Shown here piece by piece: positions 40,408 through 49,842 of a stretch of DNA of 64,000 nucleotides; within the stretch, counting starts at the first letter, position 1; each line of letters starts with the position of its first letter. The stretch spans positions 22,739 through 86,738 of the forward strand of contig NZ_FRCA01000015.1 in the NCBI RefSeq assembly GCF_900142755.1, written 5' to 3'. Source of the DNA: Halomonas cupida. Lineage in GTDB: Bacteria; Pseudomonadota; Gammaproteobacteria; Pseudomonadales; Halomonadaceae. A model generated the notes under the pieces. That model had not been told where the DNA came from, made no database searches, and worked only from the letters and a program-made list of their open reading frames with translations. The translations under genes and the position numbers were made by a program.

Positions 40408-41672
40408 CAATCTCTGAGCCAGGTTCTTCAATGTCGACTGGGGCTGGCCCCGCTGTTTCCGTTGCCAGAGAATCCATTCGACCGGTGGCTGCCGTTCAGG
40501 GCGTTACTGTGCTGGGAGCGACCGGCTCGATCGGCACCAGTACGCTGGATGTGATCGCCCGTCACCCCGAGCGCTATCGTGTTCATGCTCTGACGGCGCA
40601 TCGTTCACGGGAGGCGCTGTTGCGTCAGTGTCGAGTACACCATCCTCGGATCGCCGTTCTGGAGCGGGCCGAGGACGCTGACTGGCTGGCCGAGCAACTC
40701 AGGTCCGCGGGGCTGGACACCGAAGTACACCACGGGGAGGCTGCGCTGTCCGAGGTTGCTGGTGCCGCTGAGGTGGATGTGGTGATGGCCGCTATTGTCG
40801 GTGCCGCAGGGCTTCTGCCGACCCTGGCTGCGGTGCGCGCGGGCAAGCGGGTGCTGTTGGCCAACAAGGAAGCCCTGGTGATGTCCGGGGCTCTGTTCAT
40901 GGGTGCCGTTGCCGAGAGTGGTGCCGCATTGCTGCCCATAGACTCGGAGCACAATGCCATTTTCCAGTGTCTGCCCGCTGAGCACCGTGGTGGGTTGGCG
41001 CGTCAAGGCGTAACCCAGTTGCTGCTCACCGCTTCGGGGGGACCCTTCCGTGGCCATGACCATCAGCAATTGGCTGCCGTGACACCGGAGCAGGCCTGTG
41101 CCCATCCCAACTGGTCAATGGGCCGCAAGATTTCCGTCGACAGTGCCACTCTGATGAACAAGGGACTGGAGCTGATCGAGGCCTGCTGGCTATTCGATGC
41201 TCGTCCGGAACAGATTCAGGTGGTGGTGCACCCACAGAGCGTCATTCACTCAATGGCCGCCTACAGTGATGGCTCGGTGCTTGCTCAGATGGGCAACCCG
41301 GATATGCGTACACCCATCGCCTATGGCCTTGCCTGGCCGGAGCGAATCGATGCCGGTGTCGAGCCCCTGGACCTGTTTGCAGTGGCGCGCCTGGATTTCG
41401 AGCCGGCGGACGAGCAGGCCTTTCCCTGCCTGCGCCTGGCGCGTGAAGCGATGCAGGCTGGTGGTACGGCGCCGGCGATTCTCAACGCTGCCAACGAAAT
41501 TGCCGTGGCGGCGTTTCTCGAGCGACGGCTCGGTTTCAACGATATTGCGCGCCTGGTCGAGGAGGTGCGGGAGCAACTGGTGGTCACGCCTGCCGATGAT
41601 CTGGCGCTGGTGCTGGAAGCTGATCAGCGCAGCCGCCAGGAGGCATTGGCCTGGTTGGAGCGGCAGCGATGA
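40404..41672 (+). CDS. dxr: 1-deoxy-D-xylulose 5-phosphate reductoisomerase
   Basis: NADPH-dependent enzyme of the MEP isoprenoid pathway making 2-C-methyl-D-erythritol 4-phosphate. It has the NADPH site VTVLGATGSIGTSTLDVI, LANKEALVMSG, metal-binding PIDSEHNAIFQ and the LTASGGPFR and MGRKISVDSATLMNKG motifs. ATG 40404 overlaps the cdsA stop; ATG 40431 (MSTGAG) is an alternative since the first ~35 residues are a non-conserved extension. Also known as ispC. Confidence 0.95.
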   Translation: MTISEPGSSMSTGAGPAVSVARESIRPVAAVQGVTVLGATGSIGTSTLDVIARHPERYRVHALTAHRSREALLRQCRVHHPRIAVLERAEDADWLAEQLRSAGLDTEVHHGEAALSEVAGAAEVDVVMAAIVGAAGLLPTLAAVRAGKRVLLANKEALVMSGALFMGAVAESGAALLPIDSEHNAIFQCLPAEHRGGLARQGVTQLLLTASGGPFRGHDHQQLAAVTPEQACAHPNWSMGRKISVDSATLMNKGLELIEACWLFDARPEQIQVVVHPQSVIHSMAAYSDGSVLAQMGNPDMRTPIAYGLAWPERIDAGVEPLDLFAVARLDFEPADEQAFPCLRLAREAMQAGGTAPAILNAANEIAVAAFLERRLGFNDIARLVEEVREQLVVTPADDLALVLEADQRSRQEALAWLERQR

Positions 41673-41790
41673 GTTATCGGTCAATGGGGAACCTTCGTTG
41701 GCGGCTGCTGCCGGATGATAGGGTAGGCTATCCTGCTCATCGAAGTGGGATTCTGCCGGAGTTCGGCATGCTTTTGAGGGAGAGTCCTGA

Positions 41791-43149
41791 GTGGACCTGA
41801 TTCAGAATGTGCTGGCTGTCATTGTGGTGCTCGGCCTGTTGGTCACCTTTCACGAGTTCGGCCACTTCTGGGTGGCGCGCCGCTGCGGCGTCAAGGTACT
41901 GCGTTTCTCGGTAGGGTTCGGTAAGCCGATCTGGTCGCGATTCGACCGTCACGGTACCGAGTTTGCGCTGGCGGCCATTCCGCTTGGCGGTTACGTCAAG
42001 ATGCTCGACGAACGCGAAGGACATGTGGACCCGTCGCAGCTCGACCAGGCCTTCAACCGCAAGTCAGTCTGGGCACGTATCGCTATTGTTGCCGCTGGTC
42101 CGCTCGCCAACTTCCTGTTGGCGCTGGTCGCCTATTGGGCATTGTTCGTTGCCGGTACCACCACCGTGGTGCCGGTAGTGGGGCAGGTCGTGCCCGATTC
42201 GCCAGCCTTCGAGGCCGGTCTGCAGCCGGATCAGGAGATTACGGCGGTCCAGGGGCAGTCGGTACGTTCCTGGGATGAGGTCAATCTCAAGCTGGTGGCG
42301 GTCATCGGCCTGAACGGCGAACTGACGGTGACCACGCGGGATGAAGGCAGCAGTCGAGCTTCGACCCATCGGCTGCAGGTGGAGGATTGGCTGGTCGGTC
42401 AGGACCCACCGGAGCCGCTGGCGACGCTGGGGGTGGTACCATGGCGACCTGAGCTGCCGGCAGTGATTGCACGGGTGGTGGACGGTGACCCGGCTGATGA
42501 AGCCGGGCTGCAGGCCGGTGACAGAGTGTTGTCGGTGGATGGCCAGGCGGTTGCCGACTGGCCTGCACTGGTGCAACTGGTGCGTGCCAAACCGGGTCAG
42601 ACGCTGTCGCTGGAGGTTGAGCGAGAGGGGCAGCATCGCACTCTTGGTCTGACGCCCAGAGCCAGTGCACTGGAGGATGGCAGCTCAATCGGCTATATCG
42701 GTGCCGAAGTTGCGCCGGTAGACTGGCCACAGAAGTGGCAGCGGGAAATCCGCTATGGGCCTCTGGAAGCAGTAGGGCAGGCGGCGAGCCGCACGGCGGA
42801 CATGACGCTGCTGACCTTCGATGCCGTACGCAAGATGGTGATCGGGTTGATTTCCCCGAGCAACCTGTCCGGGCCGATCACCATTGCCCGAATTGCGGGA
42901 GATACGGCTCGCTCCGGGCTTGAGAGCTTTGTCAGCTTTCTGGCCTATCTGTCGATCAGCCTCGGGGTGCTCAATCTCCTGCCGATACCGGTGCTGGATG
43001 GTGGCCACCTGCTTTATTACTTCATCGAGGCGGTTCGCGGCAGAGCGGTTTCCGAGCGTACTCAGGCCGCTGGCCTGCGCATCGGCCTTGCTGTGGTCGG
43101 AACCTTGATGATCATGGCACTGTATTTTGACTTGATGCGGCTGTGGTGA
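41791..43149 (+). CDS. rseP: Site-2 intramembrane metalloprotease RseP
   Basis: 452-residue inner-membrane protease that cleaves RseA after DegS to release sigma-E, and removes remnant signal peptides. HEFGH metal site at residues 21-25 in the first membrane helix, two periplasmic PDZ domains (about 115-290, with PDSPAFEAGLQPDQEI and DEAGLQAGDRVLSVDG), and the LDG-type motif PVLDGGHLLYY near the end. GTG 41791 has GAGGGAGAG upstream. It lies between dxr and bamA, the standard order. Confidence 0.95.
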   Translation: MDLIQNVLAVIVVLGLLVTFHEFGHFWVARRCGVKVLRFSVGFGKPIWSRFDRHGTEFALAAIPLGGYVKMLDEREGHVDPSQLDQAFNRKSVWARIAIVAAGPLANFLLALVAYWALFVAGTTTVVPVVGQVVPDSPAFEAGLQPDQEITAVQGQSVRSWDEVNLKLVAVIGLNGELTVTTRDEGSSRASTHRLQVEDWLVGQDPPEPLATLGVVPWRPELPAVIARVVDGDPADEAGLQAGDRVLSVDGQAVADWPALVQLVRAKPGQTLSLEVEREGQHRTLGLTPRASALEDGSSIGYIGAEVAPVDWPQKWQREIRYGPLEAVGQAASRTADMTLLTFDAVRKMVIGLISPSNLSGPITIARIAGDTARSGLESFVSFLAYLSISLGVLNLLPIPVLDGGHLLYYFIEAVRGRAVSERTQAAGLRIGLAVVGTLMIMALYFDLMRLW

Positions 43150-43210
43150 TCCGGCCCGACATTATCGACCCTGTGGGCGCGACATAATGGAAATACGGGC
43201 GGTTTGCCGC

Positions 43211-43238
43211 TTGTCAGTAACCCGCACAAATGTATAAG
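43211..43238 (+). promoter_or_regulatory. Candidate bamA promoter
   Basis: TTGTCA (43211-43216), 16-bp spacer, TATAAG (43233-43238), about 50 bp before the bamA ATG at 43287. Both hexamers are near consensus. An earlier ATAATGG at about 43184 could be another -10. Confidence 0.5.
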
Positions 43239-43286
43239 GTGCCTGTCTGGACAGGTACGCAGACTCAACGCGAGCGAAACGACTGC

Positions 43287-45632
43287 ATGAAAATCAAGAC
43301 CATCGGATTGGCGACACTCTTGACCGCCTGTGCGCAGGCGGCGCACGCGGCTCCTTTCACCGTTTCGGACATTCGCGTGGAGGGCCTGCAGCGGGTCTCT
43401 GCCGCGTCCGTGTTCAATGCGTTCCCGGTCAATACCAATGACCAGGTGGACGATCAGGAACTGGCCTTTGCTGCTCAGAAGCTGTTCGAGACCGGACTGT
43501 TCGAGGATATTCAGTTGGCCCGCGAAGGCAATGTGCTGGTGGTCGAGGTCGAGGAACGGCCGACCATCTCGCAGCTGAATATCGAGGGTAACGAGCAGTT
43601 GACCGACGACGATCTGCGCAATGGCCTCAAGCAGGCCGGCATCAGCGAAGGTCAGGTGCTGCAGCTGTCGACCATCGATGAGATGAAGCGCGAACTGGAG
43701 GGCCTCTACCAGTCCCAGGGTCGCTACAGTGCACGTATCGACACTGACGTCACACCGGTCGGCGAAGGTCGGGTACGCGTCGATATCAATATCACCGAAG
43801 GCACGGTCGCCAAGATCCGCCAGATCAACATCGTGGGCAACGACGCCTTCTCCGATGAGGTGCTGCTTGACCAGTTCGAGCTCGAGGATGATCCCGGCCT
43901 GTTCTTCGGCTGGTTCTCCAGCGATGAATACTCCCGTGAGGCACTGGCAGGTGACCTGGAGCGTCTGAGGTCCTGGTATCTGGATCGCGGCTATGTGAAT
44001 TTCGAGATCACTTCCAGCCAGGTCTCCATCAGCCCGGACAAGTCGCGGATCTTCGTGACCATCAACGTCGATGAGGGCAATCGCTACAAGGTCGGTAGCA
44101 TCAGCTTCCTCGGTGACCTGAAGGTGGCCGAGAGTCAGGCGCGGGAATTGCTGCAGATTCATGCTGGCGAGACCTTCTCGCGCAGTAAGGTGGTGGCGTC
44201 CAGTGAAGCCATGCGCTCACGTCTGGGGGCGGAAGGCTTTGCCTTTGCCCAGGTCGATGGCGTGCCTGAAGTCCGCGCCGATGGTGAAACCGTGGATCTG
44301 GCCTTCCAGGTGACTCCCGGACGTCGTGCCTATGTGCGCCGTATCCAGTTTGTCGGTAACACCACCACCCGTGATGAAGTACTGCGTCGTGAGCTGATCC
44401 AGATGGAAGGTGCTCCGGCCTCCACCGAATCGATCTCCCAGTCGCGTCAGCGCCTCGAGCGCCTCGGTTTCTTCAAGCAGGTCGAGGTACAGACCGAGCC
44501 GGTTCCGGGTGAAGCCGACCAACTGGATGTGACCTACAACGTCGAAGAGCAGCCGTCGGGCTCGATTTCGGCAAGCCTGGGTTACTCGCAGAGTGCCGGG
44601 GTGATCTATGGCGCCTCTCTGTCCCAGAACAACTTCCTGGGCAGCGGTAACCGCGTCAACGTGGGTGCCCAGAAGAGTGACACCTACACCAGTATCAACT
44701 TCGGCTTCACCGATCCCTACTGGACCCTCGACGGCATCTCGCGTGGTTACAACTTCTATTACCGCGAGACCGATTACGAAGACTCCGATATCTCGACCTA
44801 CTCGACGGATGCGTTGGGCGCGGGTATCAACTTCGGCTACCCGATCAACGAACTGTCGCGGATGAACTTCGGCGCCAATATCGAGTCGCTGGAGATCAAG
44901 ACCTACGATGATACACCGTCGGAAATCGAACGCTACGTGCAGGATCAGGGCGAGAGTGCAGAGACTCTGAGCCTGACGTCGAGCTGGACTCGCAACAACC
45001 TCAACCGCGGGATCATGCCCACGGCGGGTAGTTATCAGCGCCTGTCGCTGGAGCTCGGGGTGCCGGGCAGTGATGCCGAGTACTACAAGGCTCGTGCCGA
45101 GGCTCGCAAGTTCTTCCCGCTCAACGAGTCGGAGACCTGGTCGCTCAAGTTCAGTGGTGAGCTGGGTTATGCCGACTCGTTCAACGACGAACCCTATCCG
45201 TTCTACGAGAACTTCCTTGGCGGTGGCCTGGGCTCGGTACGCGGTTACACCTCCAATACGCTGGGCCCGAAGACGACGGAGCGCAACTCCGGGGACGACG
45301 ATACCCTCGGTGGCAACGTACTGGTCCAGGGCAGCATGGAGCTGATCTTCCCGATGCCGTTCGTCGAGGATCAGCGTTCGGTGCAGCCGTCACTGTTCAT
45401 CGATGCTGGTAACACCTTCCTGACGTCCTGTTATGACGTACTCGAAGAGGATGCCAACCGTCAAACCTGCGACGACGGAGTGGACCTTGGCGAACTGCGC
45501 TACAGTGCGGGTGTTGGCGTTTCCTGGTTGACGCCGGTGGGGCCGCTGACCTTCAGCGTTGCCGAGCCACTCAACGACGAGGATGGCGATGATACCCAGG
45601 TCTTCCAGTTCTCACTGGGTCAGACCTTCTAA
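43287..45632 (+). CDS. bamA: Outer-membrane protein assembly factor BamA
   Basis: 781-residue Omp85 protein that inserts beta-barrel proteins into the outer membrane. A signal peptide (MKIKTIGLATLLTACAQAAHA) is followed by five POTRA domains beginning FTVSDIRVEGLQRVS, then the 16-strand barrel ending in the C-terminal Phe of FSLGQTF. The conserved loop-6 motif appears as SVRGYTSN rather than the more common VRGF. ATG 43287 is selected by the signal peptide; the open frame starts at 43230. The stop overlaps the skp ATG (TAATG). Confidence 0.97.
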   Translation: MKIKTIGLATLLTACAQAAHAAPFTVSDIRVEGLQRVSAASVFNAFPVNTNDQVDDQELAFAAQKLFETGLFEDIQLAREGNVLVVEVEERPTISQLNIEGNEQLTDDDLRNGLKQAGISEGQVLQLSTIDEMKRELEGLYQSQGRYSARIDTDVTPVGEGRVRVDINITEGTVAKIRQINIVGNDAFSDEVLLDQFELEDDPGLFFGWFSSDEYSREALAGDLERLRSWYLDRGYVNFEITSSQVSISPDKSRIFVTINVDEGNRYKVGSISFLGDLKVAESQARELLQIHAGETFSRSKVVASSEAMRSRLGAEGFAFAQVDGVPEVRADGETVDLAFQVTPGRRAYVRRIQFVGNTTTRDEVLRRELIQMEGAPASTESISQSRQRLERLGFFKQVEVQTEPVPGEADQLDVTYNVEEQPSGSISASLGYSQSAGVIYGASLSQNNFLGSGNRVNVGAQKSDTYTSINFGFTDPYWTLDGISRGYNFYYRETDYEDSDISTYSTDALGAGINFGYPINELSRMNFGANIESLEIKTYDDTPSEIERYVQDQGESAETLSLTSSWTRNNLNRGIMPTAGSYQRLSLELGVPGSDAEYYKARAEARKFFPLNESETWSLKFSGELGYADSFNDEPYPFYENFLGGGLGSVRGYTSNTLGPKTTERNSGDDDTLGGNVLVQGSMELIFPMPFVEDQRSVQPSLFIDAGNTFLTSCYDVLEEDANRQTCDDGVDLGELRYSAGVGVSWLTPVGPLTFSVAEPLNDEDGDDTQVFQFSLGQTF

Positions 45633-46162
45633 TGAGGCGATTTGTGCCGTTGCTGTCATGGCGTGTGTGCGGCAACGGTCTGTTGCTGATGATGTTGTGC
45701 CTGATGTCCTCCGCTGCCATGGCGGATGATGTTGCGGTGCTGGATTGGCGCAAGGCGCTGCTTGATACCGATGCCGCGCAACAGGATATGGCTGAGCTGC
45801 GCGACAGGCTTGCCCCTCGTCAACAGGAGGCGCAGGCCCTGGGAGAGGAGTTGGAGCGGTTGTCTTCACGCCTGGCCGAGGGCGGCGAAAGCCTGGATGA
45901 CGTCGAAGGTCGTGCTCTGGTTCAGGAGATGCAGCAGAAAGGGCAGCGCTTCGATCAACTACGACTGGAAATGGCCCGAGCGCGTCAGGAGTCGGAGCAA
46001 CGCTTCCTGGATCGCCTCGAGCCCGGAATGGATCAGGCGGTCAACGAAGTGATTGCACGCCATCAGGTGAAGGTTCTGGTAGATCCCTCCGGCGTCCTCC
46101 ACAGCGAGGATGACCTGCCGGATCTTACGGCTGAAGTCACCGCGGTCCTCAACGCGCAATAA
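45632..46162 (+). CDS. skp: Periplasmic chaperone Skp/OmpH family
   Basis: 176 residues: signal peptide (LLLMMLCLMSSAAMA) then a coiled-coil-rich chaperone typical of Skp, with VAVLDWRKALLDTDAAQ at the start of the mature protein and long Glu/Gln/Arg-rich helices. It should carry unfolded outer-membrane proteins across the periplasm to BamA. Its ATG overlaps the bamA stop by one base. Confidence 0.9.
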   Translation: MRRFVPLLSWRVCGNGLLLMMLCLMSSAAMADDVAVLDWRKALLDTDAAQQDMAELRDRLAPRQQEAQALGEELERLSSRLAEGGESLDDVEGRALVQEMQQKGQRFDQLRLEMARARQESEQRFLDRLEPGMDQAVNEVIARHQVKVLVDPSGVLHSEDDLPDLTAEVTAVLNAQ

Positions 46163-46190
46163 CGGGATGGTCACTGCTCCACGGGTTCTC

Positions 46191-47231
46191 ATGAAAGATA
46201 CACGAATACACCTGACACTTGCCGAGATTGCCGAACGCCTGGGGGCACGCCTCGAAGGCGATGGCGATCTCCGAGTCACCGGGCTGGCAACCCTCAAGGA
46301 CGCTGGTCCCGACCAGGTGGCGTTCCTTGCCAATCGCGCTTATCTCAAGGATCTGCCGGCGACTCGCGCAGCGGCTGTCGTACTGGTGGAGGACCATGCC
46401 AGGGCATGCCCTGTGGCATCCCTGATCCTCGATAACCCCTATCTCGGATATGCGGAACTGTCGCGAATGCTGGACCCGCTGGCCGATGCACATCGTCCGG
46501 GAGTGCACGCGACAGCAGTGGTGGCTGATGACGTTGTGCTCGGCAAGGATGTCAGCATTGGCCCGCATGCCGTCGTCGAAGCCGGTGTCGAGCTGGGCGA
46601 TCGTGTGGTGATCGGCGCCAATACCGTGGTGGGTGCCGATAGCCAGCTTGGTGACGACTGCTACCTGCATGCCAATGTCACCCTGTATCACGGGGTGGTG
46701 GTCGGCAAGCGCGCGATCCTGCACAGCGGCTGTGTCATTGGTGGCGATGGTTTTGGTTTTGCCCATGATGGTTCGGGTTGGCAGAAGATCGCCCAGTTGG
46801 GTGGTGCGCGGCTGGGCGATGATGTCGAAGTCGGTAGCTGTTCGAGCATTGATCGCGGTGCGCTCGGGGATACGGTGATCGGTAATGACGTCAAGATCGA
46901 CAGCCAGGTGCAGATTGCGCACAACGTGCAGATCGGCGACCACAGCGCACTGGCCGGCTGTGTCGGCATTGCCGGTTCCACGCGAGTGGGGCGCCACTGC
47001 ATGCTCGGCGGCGGCGTTGGACTGTCGGGGCATCTGGTCATCTGTGATGGTGTTCAGATCACCGGAATGAGCCTGGTCACCAACTCGATCCTCGAGCCTG
47101 GCGTCTATTCGTCGGGTACCGGTGCCATGGAGAACAGCCAGTGGCGTCGCAACGCCGTCCGCTTCAAGCAACTCGACAGCATCGCCCGGCGTCTCAGCCG
47201 CCTGGAAAAACGCGGTAAAGGCGAGGTTTGA
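46191..47231 (+). CDS. lpxD: UDP-3-O-(3-hydroxyacyl)glucosamine N-acyltransferase
   Basis: Third enzyme of lipid A synthesis; left-handed beta-helix trimer adding the N-linked 3-hydroxyacyl chain. N-terminal uridine-binding domain (GDGDLRVTGLATLKDAGPDQ), then hexapeptide repeats (IGPHAVVEAGVELGDRVVIG) and catalytic His in IAHNVQIGDHSALAGCVGI. ATG 46191 gives 346 residues, near the family norm; ATG 46167 (354 residues) is possible and neither has a strong RBS. Four nucleotides separate the skp stop from that alternative start. Confidence 0.93.
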   Translation: MKDTRIHLTLAEIAERLGARLEGDGDLRVTGLATLKDAGPDQVAFLANRAYLKDLPATRAAAVVLVEDHARACPVASLILDNPYLGYAELSRMLDPLADAHRPGVHATAVVADDVVLGKDVSIGPHAVVEAGVELGDRVVIGANTVVGADSQLGDDCYLHANVTLYHGVVVGKRAILHSGCVIGGDGFGFAHDGSGWQKIAQLGGARLGDDVEVGSCSSIDRGALGDTVIGNDVKIDSQVQIAHNVQIGDHSALAGCVGIAGSTRVGRHCMLGGGVGLSGHLVICDGVQITGMSLVTNSILEPGVYSSGTGAMENSQWRRNAVRFKQLDSIARRLSRLEKRGKGEV

Positions 47232-47393
47232 GGGTCAGCTAGAGGTCGGTATAATCCTCCGCCTGTTGTCGGCGTCCAGGAGAAGGGGACATCTCCCGCC
47301 TGGTGTGACTCTTGCGTCCTTGCACTAGTCCAACGCCGCATGCGTCCTTCTCGCGGAAGATGAAGGACTCCTGTCATTTCAGAGGTCGCTACG

Positions 47394-47837
47394 ATGGTCA
47401 TGGACATCAATGAAATTCGCGAGTACCTACCCCACCGCTATCCGTTTCTGCTGGTGGACCGGGTTACGGAACTGACCCTCGGCGAATCCATCGTTGCCTA
47501 CAAGAACGTCAGCATCAACGAGCCGTTCTTCAATGGTCACTTCCCGCACCATCCGATCATGCCGGGTGTGCTGGTTGTCGAGGCGCTGGCTCAGGCCTGC
47601 GGTATTCTGGGCTTCAAGACGGTCAACAAGTTGCCGGCGGACGGTTACGTCTACTATCTGGTGGGAAGCGACAATGTACGCTTCAAGCGCCCGGTAATGC
47701 CGGGAGACAAGCTTGAGCTGCGTGCCCAGGTGGAGCGCGAGAAGCGTGGCATCTGGAAGTTCAAGTGTCAGGCCACCATTGATGGTGAACTGGCCGTCGA
47801 GGCCGATATCACCTGTGCCGAGAGGAAGGTCGCTTGA
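47394..47837 (+). CDS. fabZ: 3-hydroxyacyl-[acyl-carrier-protein] dehydratase FabZ
   Basis: 147-residue hotdog dehydratase of fatty-acid synthesis type II. Catalytic His in HFPHHPIMPGVL and catalytic Glu in VVEALAQACGI. It starts at ATG 47394, with an in-frame ATG six bases later. Its TGA stop (47835-47837) overlaps the TTG start of lpxA, so the two are coupled. Confidence 0.96.
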   Translation: MVMDINEIREYLPHRYPFLLVDRVTELTLGESIVAYKNVSINEPFFNGHFPHHPIMPGVLVVEALAQACGILGFKTVNKLPADGYVYYLVGSDNVRFKRPVMPGDKLELRAQVEREKRGIWKFKCQATIDGELAVEADITCAERKVA

Positions 47838-48601
47838 TTCATCCTACCGCCATCGTAGATCCCGGCGCGCGCCTGGCCGACGATGTCGAGGTGGGACCAT
47901 TCTCCGTGATTGGTCCTGACGTCGAGATTGGGGCTGGCTCGGTTATTGGTCCCCATGTGGTGGTCAAGGGCCCCACGATACTGGGAGAGCGCACGCGTAT
48001 CTTCCAGTTTGCCTCGGTCGGTGAAGACTGCCAGGACAAGAAATACCGGGGAGAGCCCACCCGACTGGTGATGGGCGATGACAATGTGATCCGTGAAGGT
48101 GTCACGCTGCATCGTGGCACTGTCCAGGACCGTGGTGAGACAACCATCGGTTCGCGTAATCTGTTCATGGCCTATGTGCATGTCGGTCATGATTGTGTGA
48201 TCGGCAATGACTGTATCCTCGCCAACCAGGTGACACTGGCCGGCCATGTCCGGCTGGGTGACCATGCCATTCTTGGTGGATTGTCAGCCGTTCATCAGTT
48301 CTGCCATTTCGGGGCTCATGCCATGGCGGGCGGAGGTTCGATCATCACCAAGGACACACCAGCCTTCGTGATGATCAACGGCAACCCGGCTCAGGTGCAT
48401 GGTCTCAATGCCGTGGGCCTCAAGCGCCGCGGATTCAGTGCCGAGGCGATTCGCGCCCTGAGTGATTCCTACAAGCTGGTCTATCGTCAGGGGCTGACGG
48501 TCGAGCAGGCACTGTCCGAGATCCGTGCGCGCTTCTCGCTGGCCGAGACGGAACATTTCGCTGCGTCCATCGAGGTCTCGACTCGCGGCATCATTCGCTG
48601 A
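47834..48601 (+). CDS. lpxA: UDP-N-acetylglucosamine acyltransferase
   Basis: First enzyme of lipid A synthesis, a beta-helix trimer acylating the 3-OH of UDP-GlcNAc. It starts MIHPTAIVDPGARL; hexapeptide repeats run to about residue 190 and the catalytic His lies in AYVHVGHDCVIGND. 255 residues. The start is TTG 47834, overlapping the fabZ stop (TTGA), a rare start codon that makes translation dependent on coupling. Confidence 0.95.
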   Translation: MIHPTAIVDPGARLADDVEVGPFSVIGPDVEIGAGSVIGPHVVVKGPTILGERTRIFQFASVGEDCQDKKYRGEPTRLVMGDDNVIREGVTLHRGTVQDRGETTIGSRNLFMAYVHVGHDCVIGNDCILANQVTLAGHVRLGDHAILGGLSAVHQFCHFGAHAMAGGGSIITKDTPAFVMINGNPAQVHGLNAVGLKRRGFSAEAIRALSDSYKLVYRQGLTVEQALSEIRARFSLAETEHFAASIEVSTRGIIR

Positions 48602-48611
48602 GAGCCCCATC

Positions 48612-49841
48612 ATGAGTGTGTCGACGGCCGTTGAGTCACCCTCACTGCATCGTGTCTACCTGGTGGCCGGGGAGCTCTCCGGCGACATCCTGGGGGCGAG
48701 CTTGATGCGTGAGCTGAAGGCCCGCCACCCCCGGGTCGAGTTCCGCGGCCTTGGCGGGCCACGGATGCAGGCGCAGGGGCTGGATTCGCTGTTTCCATTG
48801 GAAACCCTGTCGGTGATGGGCCTGGTCGAGGTGATCAAGCACCTGCCTGAGCTGTTCCGTGTGCGTCGCACCCTGCGTGAGGACGCCACTGCCTGGCAGC
48901 CGGATATCATGATCGGCATCGACGCACCGGACTTCAACCTGGGGCTGGAGCGGCAGTTGCGCGAGTCTGGTATGGTCACGGCGCACTATGTCAGCCCGTC
49001 GGTCTGGGCATGGCGGCAGGGACGAGTCAAGGGCATTGCGCGTTCAGTGGATGCCATGCTGACCTTTCTGCCCTTCGAGGCTGCCTTCTACGCCAGACAC
49101 CGGGTGCCGGTGGCCTTTGTCGGCCACCCATTGGCAGATGACATGCCACTGGATACGGACCGCCCGGCCAGTCGCGCTCTGCTTGGCCTCGAATTGAAGG
49201 CGGAAGTGCTGGCCCTGTTGCCGGGTTCGCGGCGTAATGAGATCCGCTTCATGGGCGCCACCTTTCTCGAAGCAGCCGAGCGCCTGGTCAAAGCCCGGCC
49301 AGGGCTTCAAGTGGTCATTCCCGCGGCGACAGCGGAACGCCACGCGGAGCTTGCCACTTTGCTGACCAGCTATCCGCAGCTCGAAGCAAGCGTTACCCTG
49401 CTGAATGGCCAGGCCCGGGAGGCGATGGTCGCCAGTGATGCGGTGCTGCTGGCCTCCGGGACCGCGGCGCTGGAGGCCATGCTCTGTCATCGCCCGATGG
49501 TGGTTGGCTACCGCATGGCTCCCATGACCCACGCCATTGCTCGTCACCTGGTCAAGACCGAGTGGATTTCCCTGCCCAATCTGATTGCCCGAGAGAGTCT
49601 GGTGCCGGAGTTGATCCAGCATGAAGCCTCCGCCGAGGCCATTGCCGCCCAACTTGGAGAGCTTCTCGATGACCCTGAGCGTCGTACTGAACTAGAGCAA
49701 CGCTTTGCCGAAATGCATCGAGCCCTGCAACGCAACGCCAGTCGCCGCGCCGTGGATGCCATAGAGGCTCTGGTCGAGCGTCGGCCGCTGCCGCCAGGTG
49801 TCTCTGCCGAAGCTGCTGCCGATATCGCAGAGGGGGTTTGA
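48612..49841 (+). CDS. lpxB: Lipid-A-disaccharide synthase
   Basis: GT19 glycosyltransferase that joins UDP-2,3-diacylglucosamine and lipid X. Motifs: VYLVAGELSGDILGASLM, GLGGPRMQAQG, YVSPSVWAWRQGRVKGI, and the C-terminal ASGTAALEAMLCHRPMVVGY. 409 residues from ATG 48612; an overlapping longer frame to 48525 lies inside lpxA. The rnhB ATG comes one base after its stop. Confidence 0.96.
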   Translation: MSVSTAVESPSLHRVYLVAGELSGDILGASLMRELKARHPRVEFRGLGGPRMQAQGLDSLFPLETLSVMGLVEVIKHLPELFRVRRTLREDATAWQPDIMIGIDAPDFNLGLERQLRESGMVTAHYVSPSVWAWRQGRVKGIARSVDAMLTFLPFEAAFYARHRVPVAFVGHPLADDMPLDTDRPASRALLGLELKAEVLALLPGSRRNEIRFMGATFLEAAERLVKARPGLQVVIPAATAERHAELATLLTSYPQLEASVTLLNGQAREAMVASDAVLLASGTAALEAMLCHRPMVVGYRMAPMTHAIARHLVKTEWISLPNLIARESLVPELIQHEASAEAIAAQLGELLDDPERRTELEQRFAEMHRALQRNASRRAVDAIEALVERRPLPPGVSAEAAADIAEGV

Positions 49842-49842
49842 C

